From Varroa destructor (Eukaryota > Arthropoda > Arachnida > Mesostigmata > Varroidae): 64,000 nt of DNA. The stretch spans positions 60,040,894 through 60,104,893 of the forward strand of contig NW_019211454.1 of the NCBI RefSeq assembly GCF_002443255.2, written 5' to 3'. Shown here one piece after another: positions 14,908 to 29,881 of the stretch; position 1 is the first letter of the stretch, and every line of letters starts with the position of its first letter. The notes beneath the pieces were generated by a model. It made no database searches and had not been told where the DNA came from. It was given only the letters and a program-made list of their open reading frames with translations. A program made the translations under genes and the position numbers.

Positions 14908-17900
14908 ATCTGGTTCATTTTCTTGGGAACTGCTATCTTTGCTAGGTAACTAGCCTGAAAGAGGGACAGAATGCGCCTGCTGATCGAAACTTTATGAATT
15001 ACGGTTACCTTTATAGAAGTGACATTGTTATAATGTTTGAAAACAGCACTATTATCAACAGTGGGTTCGCACATCGCAAGCCTGGCCAAATTGAATTAAT
15101 AAGATCGTAAAAAAGCAGCGTTGAAACGACCACAAATATTATTATTCATTTTTTTTTAAAGATAGACCGTCATACAGGTGATTAGAAAAATCTTCATAGC
15201 GTCCACGTAAACACAGGAGTCAGGGCCTGACAATTGTTGCCATTACACTGCCCCGGATGGTTTAATATTAATCGTTGTATGTGTTATTGTAGCTTCAAAT
15301 AATGACGAAATTAGCCAGTCACACGCTCAAAAAATATTCACTTCAATGCGTATATATGTATATGTCCGTATACTGGAAACCTCTCAAACTGTTGGGAACA
15401 TCAACAAAAAGTTTGAAGCCACACTTTCATTATTCTTTTTTATGTTTACTTGCCGCATACTGTCAAAACATCAGGAGCGTATCCTAAATAGGCGGGCGAT
15501 GTTCAGGCATCTTGCGTGATCTGCATATGCATCATAAAAACAAGCAAGCTCGAAAATAACCATTGTTCTGATCTTAATCCGATCGATCTGATACTTGCGC
15601 TCTATCGGATCATCTGGCACACTTATCACATCCTCGTTTACTCCTTCGGAAGTCGACTATTGCTGACTATTTAGTTGTTAGTGCTTATCATTTTCTACTG
15701 GTTGCAATAAAAAAATCTGTAAGACAAAACAGCGCATTCTACTAATTTTTTCCTTACGACAATAATTCAATTGGTACTGCAACCGAACCAGTCCATTACT
15801 ACCGCTACTAGAACCGTTTTCCCATACCACAGGCGATACTGCACCGCAATATCTGTGATCTGCTTCACGCGATGACGACCGCTGTCGTCGCCCACTGACG
15901 CGCCAGTTCCGGTAGCCGTGGATCGTCAGAGATCAAAACACCTTTGACGAAGAAGATAGTTGTCCTTTCCACAGGACGGCGACGAGGGCGAGTGGAAGAA
16001 AAGGAAACTTTAATTCTATGCTAACGCTTGTCTACTTGAGCTCTTTTTGACGATTCGTCCGCCATTGCCCTTCCCGAGGCCAAATGATTAGCAATTCGCT
16101 TTTGTTTTGATCAAAGATAGGCAGGATTGCTGACGATACGATCAACCCCACGCTCGAATTGTTTGCCCCTATTGTAAGCAGCTAACTACAAGTGTCTCAC
16201 TGGTATTATGGTTGCAACGAGTTCCGGTTCTGCATTGTTAACACGTGTCCGTTGGAAGTGTCGCTTGCGTGTTGTGTACTATTACCAATATACGGCGAAG
16301 ATTTATGGCTGTCGACGGCGGAAATAATAACACTTCCGACATTGCTAAAGTAGCAGCAGTGGGAAACAGTGTATTTAGCTAATTATTTAATTTAGTTTCT
16401 ACAAGCGACCTGAATCACTCTTTCAGGAATCGCTGCTCTCTCATAATAGAATAATGCGTAATAATTTTCTTCTCATTGCAATCATTTTGGTTTTTACAAA
16501 AACAAGCGAAGAAATCTATTTCTGTTGTTCCTCTATTTCTTCTTTGTCTGTTGCTATGGGCAGGACGGAACCGCTTGCTACATCATACTGCTAACAATGT
16601 GACCTTTTGGGATTCTACCGGCAGCCGCTACGGCGGCGCCCACACTGCTCGGCGGCTTCGTTGAGGTTTTGCTTGCTGCGTCTATGTTTTGCCTACTGCT
16701 TTCATTAATCACAACTGGGCTGCGGAAGACAGCGGAACGATATCAAAATGGGAATGTCCAGGAGGGACATTTGTTCCCAAAATGACCTCAAAGTGAGCAG
16801 CCTAACAACTATCCCACATCTGTTTGTATTTTTATTTTCGATCTTAATTTAAAGGTGTTCTTTTTCCTTTTTTCCATAAACGAGCATCGAGCGTCATACG
16901 CTCTTGCTCTCCGATGCAAGTAGGAGACCTCGAATGTTGGTTATGTATTCACTTAGCACAGATTCACTTTTTGCTGTCATTTGTTTCCAGTCAAATTTTG
17001 ATCCAAGAGCAAAACCAATGAGCCTTTTGTCGTCGCCTTTGTTGCGTGACCTGAACACATTTAAACCACAATCATCCTGATTTCCTGTACTTTGTCAGCC
17101 CATCCGTCTTCCTGCCTACATCCGTTATACGAACTAGTCCTCAACTTACTAACCACTTGAAGCGCTATATCCAACAGAATTAACTTAGCGAAAAAAGAAC
17201 AATCGCAACATATTTAACCTTAAACTGCTTTTTCTTTGTTGATTTGGCTACCATCGACGCAAAGGTTCTGTTTGTTGGTAAGCTGTTTGGTGGCACCAAA
17301 GAGCTTATTTCTGTTCAGTTTCGTAGAGTCGGTTTCTGTTGGTTGCTGAATGATGAATTAAAATATGAGACCATAATAGAGTAACTGCCAAAGTAACTCG
17401 AGCTTGTCTGATTGTCACCGATTGTCGGCCCCTTCAACACTGTTGCCACCAGCTACCGCTGCACCTGCCCGGGCGCTTAGCCAGAGGCCTGGTGACAAGA
17501 ATTTTTCAATGAGGTGTAATAAAGGTAAAATAACAATCACAACAAAATGAAAGCTTCCCTTCGCTTTCTGCTGCCGTCCAGTTCATTGTTTCAGAGAACA
17601 TTATCTAAGACAGACGATGCTTTTGCCCCTAGAAGGGTAAGCCGACTCGTTCGAACCATCTTCCGATCGCGATATACGTTTATATATAATGGACGACGGG
17701 ATATTTCTTCCATCGATCTCCGACTTCAATATAGAGGAACTGTACGAGCCACCGTTACGGGATAGCAATTATCTAATTACACGCGTTTCTTCAAAACTCA
17801 TTGTTTTGCAATTTGTTCTTTTCGAAATAACTGTTATTATAATATATTACTGTAACTGAAAAATTGTTGCCGGTTATCGAACACAATATGGGGCATAAGC

Positions 17901-20172
17901 CTAACTGGAAAATATGTGTTCATAGGGACGATAGAAGTTGCAAAATTGACCCATCAAGGGCATTACTGAAGCTAGTAGAGCTACCAAAATACGTCGTGTC
18001 AAATACCGACATAAATCGTGCCATGTTTCCTGCCAAGGAAATGGCTAGCTTAACACAGCGGCCACGATTTCATAAACAATAACGTTGTTTATAGAAGAAA
18101 CTTATGTTAATTAAAGCCAGATAACTTACTTCCCTGTGAAACAATGGACTATAGCGACAAATGAATTTTTCTTATGTGTTCGCTGCTGTTGACAGTATAG
18201 AAATAGCCTGTAGATCCATGAATAATATTTGCCATTACTATCATATGGTAAGTTTAGTTCTCGCATTTCTTCCTCGATCTTGTCCTAATCGCCTCCATAC
18301 CTACAATTAAACATCTAGCCCGCGTTACCATAGGATGTCTGAATGCTGCGAGGGTGACGAGCGAGGTCAATGTTTGTTTACGGGTTTAACTAGACACGGT
18401 ATTGTAGCTTTCATGACGGTCATATATCCCATACCATGAATGATGTTAACGATCTTACTAAACGTAGACTATATCTATATACCCCCTGTATAAATAGACT
18501 TTGGCGTAATCCAGCCCTACACACAGAAACCGCGCATTCGTTCGTGTTTAGCAATTTCTTCCGACAACGAGACAGCAGCTAGACTGGACGCGGTCGATTC
18601 TAGAAGAGCGATGCGGCTTTATCCGGTGATAGACCGAATTGGCAATGAAAAAACCCTCAGAATCACAACCAGAGCGACGACGCTCAGGAGAAAACGAATT
18701 TTTCCAACTATCGGTAGCTATGGCTTGGCATCCGCTTTAAGCGACATCATTGGCCCCATAAATGCGTCTGTGGTTCAATTTACCTATCGATGCACAGTGA
18801 CCGCATCAATTGCGTCCCTGATCCAACTGGTCATATGACCACTAAAAGACTGCGCTTCCTTTGACCGCCCAGGCGAGCAGCGCTGGCTACCGTTCCGTTC
18901 CGTGCTCGGTGCCCGCTGGTCATTCATCAGCATGACTGCCGTTATTGTCGTTGCCGTTATCAGCGTACGCCTCAGACGTGCTGATGCACGAGCTTCGACG
19001 GTATGGTGTCAACGCAACGGTGAACCGCGAGACTAAATGATTCAAATTAAGATAATAGCTAGAAGAGGATTTTACTATTATTTAGTGATAGCGACTCATC
19101 GAACGAGTAGCGAAAACTATAGAGAGAATACGGTTACTGGTGATACTGGTAGTGCCACGTCGATCGATTATCGACGGTAGAATTTCAGCGCAATAATACC
19201 ATTATAACGGTACACTAACATTGCATTATTTATTATGACTATATGGTAATGTAGGTCGTGCCACGCGCAAGCAACGTACGGTCCTGTGTTAACATACTTG
19301 ATACACGCTACACCGCATCTCTTTCCTGCTTGGTGTGTAGGTTGTAAAGAAATAATTTTTCTATATATTACATGGTAACTTAGGGCCAGGGAGAGGTCTA
19401 GCGGTCGCCGTAAACTTGCTGTTCCACATCGTAAGAACAGTTGATAAACAAAAGGTCATTCTGCCATCGAGGCACAGGCAACCGAAAATGTCTTCTATTA
19501 CCATATCTGTTATTGTTGTTGCCGCTGTCAGCACATCCCTTATGTTCAACCGATATCGGCCGTTTGAGTAGCAACTGCTACTGCTGTCTTCGCAGTCTCA
19601 TGCTTTCTGCTACTTCGCAGCTGGTTACATACTGACGAGCCCAATATAAACCATACGAAAGTGTCTAGCGGAAGCCCAAATTACGGCCCCCTGCAACGAT
19701 CACTGCCACTGGCGTGATGAGCAGGTCGCAATACCGGACGCCGTTCGCCGGACGACCCACATGACGTTGTCGAATACCTTGGCTTGGAGGTAATTTCCAA
19801 CGCAATCTTAAACGTTGCGGGCATTTACTTCTTCTACGGTATCTTACTTTCTTCCTCTCGCCGTTATTTCCGCTCTCTCATTTCACGTCAATCTTCAACG
19901 TTTAGCAAAAATCTGAAGAGCGATGCGATCGTCAGTACAGCGGCGATGGTGTGAGGGCCGACGTAGTTGGCTGACCATCGCAAAAGCCGTGGTAGTATCG
20001 GTAAGGCGAAACACCGATCCTTCCGTCGTCTCACTGTTTTCTACTCTGCCCAACGAACATATATGCCTATCAGAGGTCTGACGTATCAGCGCCGGCAGTC
20101 CATGTCATTCATTCATTCGTTCAGCCACTGAGACGTCGAAGCAGTATGTGGATACGGTACATTTGCTCGCGT

Positions 20173-20185
20173 GGGGGGGGGGGGG
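20173..20185. repeat. Homopolymer run of 13 G
   Basis: Thirteen consecutive G on the plus strand, flanked by GT and TT. Such runs are rare in AT-rich genomes and are error-prone in sequencing. Confidence 0.9.
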
Positions 20186-23100
20186 TTGGCGAATCGTTCA
20201 GTTGCCCCGTTGTTGCTGCTGTTTTTGGTTCCACTTTTGCTACAGGTACTACCGACGCCGAGTGTGATCGCAAGTACTCCATTCCCAGTTTTAAACGACG
20301 GGTGTGGCTGTTAATGCGCCAAAATGGACGCTTTTCGTTGTTATTATTGAAAGCGTTGTTGCCTGATACTCGCCACCAAGGCGGCGTTGCTGTGCTGAAA
20401 ATTTTCCAGGGATCGTATGACTTTTACCTCCATTGCATCGCTGAGTTTGGTTGCAACGCTCGCGTGCGATGGCTAAAAGACCCAGTTTTTTTCGCTTCTG
20501 CTTGCATCTTTCTCATCGTCTTCGTCGATGTCGATTACTTTGCTTGCATATTGCTTGAATCGAACTAAACTGGGTAAAGTACTATCCAGATAAGTGGCCG
20601 CGGGGGCTGCAGTGATGCGTGCTTCCCTAGCACCGATAACCACACGATAGCTTTCAGTGATGGCGCCGGCGGTAAATGTCATCGTGACAGTCAACGGGTG
20701 GCAGTTAGAACGGGGTAATGAAAGAAAGAAGCGGACTCTACTATGTTGGGCTCTGCTGGGCTGCTTTCTTTTCGGAAATTTGTGATCACTGCTACTGCTG
20801 CCTCTGCCGTTGCGGTCGCCACAACAACTAAGGCTGGAAGGACGGGTTGAAACTCCGCCCTGAACGCTAACACCGTCGCGAGCAACAGCATCGAGAACCA
20901 ACCAGCAATATCACTATACAAACCGCAGTTCGTCATCTATGCGCATTCGTTGGCTATTGTTATATAGTGTAGTATGAAGGGAATGACGAGACTCAGCGAA
21001 AGAAGAAAGCGATCAGTTCCAGGCACACAGCTACCACTGTCACATATACACATGCACAAGCACACTCGCACAGGGACGACCAAAGCACCAGCCAACAACT
21101 CCGTAAAAATCCTCCGCTGCCTGTCTGTTCGACGATAACCTACGAACTTGGCTGGCTAAAAGAAGCGCAAACGATATACACGCATGCAAGAAGCGATGAT
21201 GGACCCAGCGGATTGGACGAGAATGCAAGCTCTATAAAAAAAAAAATATATATATATATCTAAACCGCTAGATAGATGGAATTCTCAACTCAGGAAAAGG
21301 ATTGCTCACTATATGTGCTATTTTGCTCCTCTTGCCGCGAGGCGCTATTGCAGTTCCTCGCAATAGTGAAGTTTTCATCTAGGCTGCCTCTGTTGTTGTT
21401 GTGAGGGATGTGTGTGTATGTCAACCTGCGACATCGCTGTCATTGCTTGATGGGCTTTTTTTTTTTAAGTTTTCTACCGCGTCGTATTTCTATTGATCTG
21501 CACTTACACCCCTCTCTTCATTTAACGTTATCCTTTACTCTATAGCTTCTATTGCTTTGTCGTGCCGCATCTGTTGCCGTTTCGACAGTGAAATGGGGGG
21601 TTGACGACACTCGAGCGGACGGATACGGCTTTTGACTACGCCGGTGAAATAGTCAAGATGGTAGCAGTAATATTAAATAAGAATGAAACTTGAGCTCGCA
21701 TTGGTGGCCGAAGCAGCGTCTAAAGTTTTAAATTTAGCAACAATTCTACCTTCTGTTTTGATTTGTTGCTTTTTCAGTTAGCAGTTTCTTGGCAATTCCG
21801 CCATTTGCTATAAGTAGCAATGTGAATTAGTAATGATCCATACAAGCCAAAAGTCGAGACAATTCGCCATTTGTGAAAGCTCCTCGACTTTATTATTATT
21901 AGTCAAGATATTCGGACATGCAAGCGGGACTAGGGCGAAAATAGGCAAGTCTGAATTGACGTCAGCAGCTCCCATAGAAGCCTATTTTGCAGATAGGACG
22001 AAATTGGAGCGGAATACGGCAAGCTGCGCGAGACACCGGGCCGTTCAGGAATCAGGTAAAGATTCGAGTTCAGCTGTTATGTACATGTATGAAATCATAT
22101 AGACAAACACGCGATTCTATTTTAAATTAGAAGAACGATGCTCGGCCCACATGTGCCACCATTTCCTATCAAAAAGGTACCAGCGCAGCTATAGAACAAA
22201 TGGAGAAGAAGCCGTGAAGGTGCCACGTCCGCTGTTAGCGATTCAGCTATATAGATCTGTAAAATAGGATTGTGATGCTGTTCATAATTACAGCGACAAA
22301 AAAAGCTATTAGTTTCGAGGCACTGCTTCATTTCCGTAGTAAGCTGCGTCATTTTTTATATATATATATAGAGGAGATACTGCTGAACTCCGTTAATCTG
22401 CATAACCCTGCAGGTACAAAAAATAACCCAACTGGCTAAAGATCCAGTTAAAAAAGCAAACAATTGCGGCCCAACGTCCAAAATCCATGCTCGAAAAATA
22501 CAATGAATCTCATTTGGCTATAATCTGGTAAGTGCAAAATTTTCGGTGGTTTGCAAACGCAGACGGCCAATGATTAAAGCTAATCGACTTGAGGCATGTG
22601 AACGCTACAGACGCCCGGGATGAACGGACGGCTAGTTTCCAGTCTTTTCATGACGAAGCTATCTTAAGTGACCTTTTTGGCCCCGCGTTAAATTTGATCG
22701 TTAGAGGAAGAAGCAAACACAATAGATTAGTCCCAGACATAGGTAAAAGTGATATGACTATTGCTCACTGAACCGTATGGTGATGCCATAATACTATTCT
22801 TTGCATCGTTCTAACTCGCAATTAAAAACATGTTCACGACGCGATCCACTCGATCGATTACTCTACCTAAGGGAAGAACCCGTAAATCTGTAGTCAGCGT
22901 AAGTTGTTTTACGTCATCCTCTCCTCAACTAGTAGTAATCAACCATCCTTGTTAAGCTGCCTATAGTAAACGGATATATATCTATTCTAACGAGACGTAT
23001 GGTGATACAATAGCATGATTCATTCTAACAAAATCAGTAGTATCGCTAGCGGATTATTTTCCATGCATCAGTCTGCATTACGCCGCTCAAGTTCCGTTCA

Positions 23101-24468
23101 CTGAAGTCAATGCAGTTGCCTCCACAAGGGGCGGTTTTTACCTGCAAAAACATGAGTGGAACATAGCAACCATTTATAGGTATCTTTTCTATTTATTTCT
23201 ATTCGATTTCATGGCGAAACAATTAAAACATTCCAATGACTTGGACCTACTTTTGCTTGGCAAAGAAGTTGGAAACCTTTTCAGTAAAGCCTTTGGAGAG
23301 TGATTGTTGGTTGGGTGGAGATTCCGTTGCTTAGTTCCTGCGTCGTTCACCAGTTCATAAGCAGCTTGCCGGCTAAACTTTATTCTTCCTCTTACCTTCC
23401 CGCTCCCCTTGCCAATGCGATTTCTCTCCATCAGTGGCCAAGTTTAAGGTCAACACTAGTTGAATCTTTGCCCTTTAACCGAGACTTTTGTTATTGTTAG
23501 AGTCGAATCGGGTAATACAGATTGGCCCGTTAAAGTTCTCATACTTTGTGGCGAATCGTTTCTCACTGATATGCGACCTAAAAAAGTAATACTTGAAGAG
23601 ATCCAGCTATTCGTTCTATTTTACATGTGAGCGTATATGTCTGCTCCTGTGTGTGCCAACCGTGCCCCCTCCAAATGAAAATTGCGACGATTCAGACCGA
23701 GCTTCGGGCCGTTTGTTCCTTCGTTTTTTTTTCGCCATATGGCATTGCCTGGTTGCTACTCGTCTTCAATATATTTCACATAAACGAAATTACTTTACGC
23801 CCATCGCCACGCCACATGGCAAAACTCTCATTTGTGACGCGAGTTGGTCAATATGCTCAAGATAAGTTTGTATTCTACCAAAAATGTTGATGCCCTTGGC
23901 ATTTCGTCGTTGTTTCGTCGAGTAGTGGACGTTCAGCTGCTGTTATTGACGGTCGTATTGATTGGCCTAGAGTTTCTGCTTTGTGGCTGTGTATTCTTAC
24001 GGTTCTTTTAGGTTGTCGTATTTTTATCGTAGACAGTGACATTACTGCAGTGTCAGCAGCGGATCTGGCGCCAACTAGCGGAATCATCACAGCATTCTAC
24101 CATCACAATATGTGTAGGTCAATCTGTCGAGGAGACCCTAGCTAAGCAGCATTTACAGTGTCGCTAAGCTTAACAGACATCAGCGGACACGAATCACGTC
24201 GTAAGGACGTCGCAAATCGCCGAAATTGTAGTTCGTCGCACCGCCTGCTCGGGCTTTGCAGCAACGGTCTTCCTCACCTTCATAAGCTGTGAGATTTTGT
24301 TAGCGCCTCCCGCCTTCGTTTTCGCATGTAGAGTACGAATGTAGTGTTCGGCACACATGCATACTTTGACCCGGAGGAATGGAGTTGTTTTTGCGCGTTA
24401 TGCCTGCAAAACATTGGTCAGCCATTTCGCGAAGATTACCACTGATGAGCGGGGTTACCTATGTGAGG

Positions 24469-24490
24469 GGAGAGAGAGAGAGAGGGAGAG
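24469..24490. repeat. Microsatellite (GA)n, interrupted once
   Basis: About ten GA units with one GG interruption. Confidence 0.92.
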
Positions 24491-27400
24491 ACGAGGACGC
24501 ATGGGGTACGAATGTATTACACTCTATCGGGCCAGCTGCGGTCAGTGGACACTGAGCGAAATATGTACAACACATCGATAATCCACTAGCGCTTGCCAAC
24601 AAGTGCATGCGTCCATGATATCTCAAGTGCGGACAAAGCTTAAAGAATTCAATTGATAGTGACTTAAATGTTAGGCTTAAGTTTCAAGCAGAACATCTAC
24701 GACAACGCTAGGATCTTGCGTTAGACGTTTTTAGAGGTGAAACTTACATTATACAGGTTTTGGGTGCAAATGTATTTTTCTCTTATGTCTCTGATAATAA
24801 AAGTGATTTACTTGCACCTACACGTCAACAGGTTTTAAATTAAATAAAGCTATTATTATCTGGTTAACTATCTATGATCTAAGAGTTAATACGAATGTAC
24901 GTGCTGATACACTGGCCTTATATTAAGAATTTCTACGAGCTCGTACCCATGCTCAACATTATGTATCCTATCAAAAACCACTTTTATGAAGAAACCGCAT
25001 ACACATCACGTACGCCATTAGACCACTGCTTTCCTGTACATCCTCATGTACAGTGTGTTATATACGTATGTTCCCTCGTCTACCGCACATACAGTTGTAA
25101 TGTTCTATACTCGGTTGGAACGGCCGTCTGTCAAATGTTAACAGCTGTAGCGGCCATCGCAGTCATTTTGTTATCTATCTGAAGAATACGACAAGAACTG
25201 CAAACGTTCTTTCTCTTATGCCATTCTTCTTAACGGACACTGTCATCTATTACCCTGTTTATCCAGTTACGGCTATGATGGGCAAATGATAAGCAGTGCC
25301 CTTTGTCCAAACGTGTTGCACCACATGCGACGATAGTAACAGTCAGTCATTATCATAGTATTTTCAACTTCTGTGAGAGCCACCAAAACAATCGCACTAT
25401 TTATCACACAAACGTGATTGAAGAGACGGGATGAACTGTCCCTGGCGCTCTTCGCTTTGTTTGGCCGTGGCCATTCGTTTGCTGGTCCGCCATAGGAACG
25501 ATGATACTAATCTGATGGAAGACGAAAATCCATTGGCTTTTCTTTGGCCTACTCTAACTCTAGATATCAGTACTTATGCATATATACGAGTGTATAATAT
25601 ACGTGTATCTAATTGGTAGTTGCAGGGCAGTACTCTATGCATTTTCTGGGCACAGACCAGATTCGCTTTCTGTGCTGCCGCGACCTATTGAGCTTCGCTA
25701 ACAACTCCGCTCGCTCCGTCGATCTTCTCTGAAGCTGTATCATCTACTTCTGCTGCCGTTGCTGTACATTTCATTTTCATTTGATAGCGGTGAAGAGAAT
25801 GATGCACTTAGTCATCTTTTGTTGTTATCGCCCCTGCTGCTAGTACAGCTCTGCTCCGGAACTGCCGCTGGCAACGGTACCGTCGTCACCGACTCGGCGG
25901 CTCCAGACACGATACGCACCAGGAATCCGGTTTACCAAGGGGCTTGGTCGGTTGTAGAGGTTTGTTCGGACGAAGGGGGCTGAAGACCGGCTGCCCAACG
26001 CTGACGGTAAAACGTAGGTGTTTCCGTGCTTCCTAGGCTCCTTAACATGTCTTCGGCGCGAAGTGGCGCGACATTTTTATCGTAGTCATGACGTCTGTTG
26101 ATTCTACAGTTGAACGTAGTTATGTGGCACTCAGCGACTGCAACGGTCGCGTTGTCAGCGGCCGCGCCTCCTCCGCTTTTTGCTCCTTGCTTCAATTTAA
26201 GCTATGATGGTAGGTGCCTGTAATCACAGTCCTTGTAGGATCGTTGTTGTGAGGGAGGAACTTTAAACTGTATCGAGGGCTTGCTTACTCGACGGCTGCT
26301 GCAAAGTGTAATAGAAAAGCGGGTCAAGCACCGCTGAATGGCAAGCCAAACGAAGCCGGTACTACTGTCGCCGCCGCCACCACCACGGCAGACAAGCGAA
26401 ATCGATCAGAAGGTAGGCTTCATCTTCAACATTTTCGTGCTACAGGATAGAGAAACATAAAGCTTAATCGATATTCCTCACAGCATAAACAAAACAAGGG
26501 CCACTAAAAATCGACACACGTGACTGATCACAGGCCCTTATGCTGTTCTCAATTTAGTAACCTGCGCCTGAAAGCTAAGCATGCCGCCTTTCCTGATTTG
26601 TCAATATCTCTACTAAATACAGTATTAGTACTGCAAATAATACTGCTAGAAGCTTAAAGTACCCATATTTCGCTATCGTATGTTCAAAAATAAATACATT
26701 TCTACTGTTCCAGCAGAAAGCGAATGCCGTGGCAAGGTTCAACTATTGTTACCGTCATCGTTGTTGTTGTTGTCGTCATTGCGGTCCTTGTAACTAAATA
26801 AATGCTACGTTTTTTCCGGTCAGATAGGCGACTAGATACGAATACGGCAGTGGTGTTCGTTTAAAAAATTAGCTGGAGCTGTAGGGGCGCTTCAGCCATG
26901 GCCGCTTGAGAAATGCGATGACGTAGGCTCCAGTAGTGGCAGCGGCAGATCGGCGACGACAAATTACCGCAGCGCTACAAGAATCTAAGCCCGGTTCGGC
27001 GCTTTGAACCAGATGATCAGGACGTCTGGAGTGAACGAATTAACGTAGCTCGGCTGCTTCCGTCGCCATTGTTGTGACTTCCGAAACGCAAGCCAATCCG
27101 CCAAGACCCGGCGTGAACACGAATGATACCTCTGGGTCTTGGAGAAGACCTCTGGATCTAGTGTACTATTGCTACGCGTAAGCTGTAGCCACCGCCGGCA
27201 TTTCCGTTGCTACACCGGCTGTCGCTGCTGTCTCTGATCTCATAGCAGAATCAAAAATCGCAAATGTTATTAATTATAGTATTGCACATAAGCGAACAAA
27301 GAGCGGGGGTAACATCAACTGTAGTACGTAGTGGTGTTGGCGAGAATGGTATGTGTTATGGTGGCAAAAAAAGCGAACGCGCTTGTGATTGCGGGTGTTT

Positions 27401-27539
27401 TTTTTTATCTTCCTATTGCCTCTAGCGGCTGCTAACGTGCACCTTTGTCGCCCGGTCTCTCTTCAGCTCGGATTCTCGCAAACCGGGTCGAACTTGCTGA
27501 ATTTTCGTGTTGTTGTCGGTGCGACAGAAAAAGGATGGT

Positions 27540-28140
27540 CTCACTGGCAACGAGCCCAGTAGATGCAGGCAATAGCAGGACTCAGAATACGGCTATGTTA
27601 CACAGGCATTAGAGGATATATATTGGCGCATATCGTATGTGACGTGCCTACGTCCGCTAATGGATCGTTCTTCGTCTCGTACGTTGGATGGGAGAATCCG
27701 AAACAGAACAATCGATCGAAAATTCCAATCGAACCAAAACGGCAGCCGCACAGCTGCTGCGGATGCGGAGCTCCTGGCAAGCGAAACGAAGTACGTAACC
27801 AGGAAAAGCTTCGACATGAAAATTTACGCGGCCGTATTGTGGCCCGCGTCGCTGCAAGTGTAACTTCACAACCGCCGCTGCTGCTGACTTGACGAACTGG
27901 AATGGCACGCGCGTGCTGCATTTCGACGACGCTGTTTATGGAGCTGCTGATGAAGACGGTGTACAAAATCCGAGAACATGTCAACACGACCGCAGCCTGT
28001 CAGTGGCGTTTTAAAAGATACGGAAAAGTGAACAATGAAAATAGAGACAGAGAGAAGGGGGCCATGCAACTCATACTGTTGTTCTTCATTGAGCACAACA
28101 AGAACACAGCTCGCCACAAATGGTAGGATAAGCAATTGCG
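27540..28140. other. Second patch with open frames in many reading frames
   Basis: About eight overlapping frames of 74-129 codons occur on both strands within 600 bases, and none has a recognisable domain. The pattern is what low stop density in GC-richer DNA produces. It could be a non-coding exon or regulatory element, but nothing decides this. Confidence 0.35.
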
Positions 28141-29879
28141 CACAGTACCATATGGGATCGGGTGTTTTTGCTCGTCAATAGGTAGCGCCCCATGCTGAGC
28201 GACGGGACGTACGGTAACGGGACGTTCGTTTGGGCACTCTCGCTATCGGATTAGATCAACTCTAGAAATTCAATGCTATTACGCCTCGTTCGATGCCGAC
28301 CGCGTTTGAAGCGTCTGTCTGTAGCCATAGAATTGTTTACTGTTTAGCTTCAATAGAAACTCCATTCATAAATACAAGGGCATTTCTCTTTACTGACACA
28401 TGTCAAACATTCGTACCGCTAGAACGAAATGTGTAGCATGTTGTAACAAGGCTATGTGACTAGTCCAATGCACCTTTCCCGGGCGCAGATGGTAAATGGG
28501 TGCCACAACACACACAACTACGGTATCTTTTCCTTATCTAATGAGTGATCTCTGGTTCTATTTGAACGAAGCTTCTAGAGAACTATAGCAAACGTCTTTT
28601 ATTGAAAGAGCGTATAACAATCTCCAATAACAGCATGAGCTGTTCATATGAGGTACTAGGAATTAACATTTATTTTAAACCATTCATAGACGAATATGTC
28701 ATAGCGAGACGAATGTTTGGGAGTTTTCGTTTGGTCAGGATTATTTCTGACATGCATTCTTCACTGTGATAACGATAGACGTTATTTTTCCTATTTGAAA
28801 CAATTACACCCCGCAGGACAAAATGTCACCGTGTTCCATTTCTGCAGGATGGGCCACATTCGAAAATGACCGGCGCCGATCAACGAAGAGACGTTGAAGC
28901 TTTAAATGTGCTCACCCATCGGGCCAAAGTGAGTCTTGATGATGGTTACTATTTTTGCGTAATATTTCCTCGATCTTCGCATACTTCAATGCCGTTGTCC
29001 TAAACCCACCTCACCTGCTATGTGTTATTACAGTCAAAAAATGATTATCGCACAAAGGTATAGTATTTGCGCAAACGTAGTGTATTAGCTACGTTCGCTA
29101 ATGCTTTTGTATTGAATTTTGTCTTCTGTTCGCAGTGTCCCATCTCACGCAAATGCCTTTTTCATTAACCAATCGCCACTCTTTTGCTGTTTGCTATAAG
29201 CCTATCAGCTTGCCAGTGTCGTCCCCTTTGATTAAAGCTACTGAACAAAGCGTTTTAAGTGCATCTCTGTTTGCTTATCTAGCTCGGTGCTATTTTTCGC
29301 TCTCACATGTCAAATGTCGTTTTCGCTTTGCACTACTTCGGTTTCTCCCGTCGACCCCTCTTCTGCTCGCCGACCAGGCCCGTGATGAGGATGCGTGCCT
29401 CTTTTTGCTTCGCTATTGGTCTCTTTACCTACGCGATAAACTCGAACCCCATCGCGTCTATCTCGATTGACGGTGCTAGTCCTGGCTTGACTATTGCTGT
29501 TGTGTTGTCAGCTACCCCACGACACTGTGGCACCTACAAAGATATAGAAGTCATCACGTTTGCTCTTGTCTCGCACGAACGCTAAACAGGCAGGCGTCTA
29601 GCCCGTTACTTGTCTCACTCCAGCACATGCACACACATGTACACGCTCGCACACACTCGCACCCAGAGAAGCGTACGCGCAATGCTCCAACTCACAGTGC
29701 AGAAAATGCGGATTTGATTGGCATATCATAGCGTCACTACGGAACAGAACCGAATAGACATTGTGACAACACCACTTAACTCGTACTGAAAATGCTATCA
29801 AATGGTTTTCCATCGACGCGACCGATATCTTCTTTCTCGCCAACGTTTTCTCGAACTTTATTATTTTGCCAATATGACG

Positions 29880-29881
<2 letters not shown>

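Larger units (their letters stand above)
13260..27540. other. Non-coding stretch, no gene recognised
   Basis: Only short unsupported frames are present (longest about 142 codons at 20.1-20.9 kb, overlapping on opposite strands). Contents seen: (GTAT)n at 13635-13666, AT repeats at 14887-14907, 21247-21259 and 22357-22370, a run of 13 G at 20173-20185, (GA)n at 24469-24490, and (TTG)n at 26760-26773. CpG-richer sequence occurs at about 15.83-15.96 kb and 16.61-16.66 kb without a coding signal. Confidence 0.65.

Noticed and set aside
20146..20901. 140- and 142-codon frames on opposite strands
   Set aside because: Low-complexity translation and mutual overlap; the plus frame includes the poly-G run and matches nothing recognisable.
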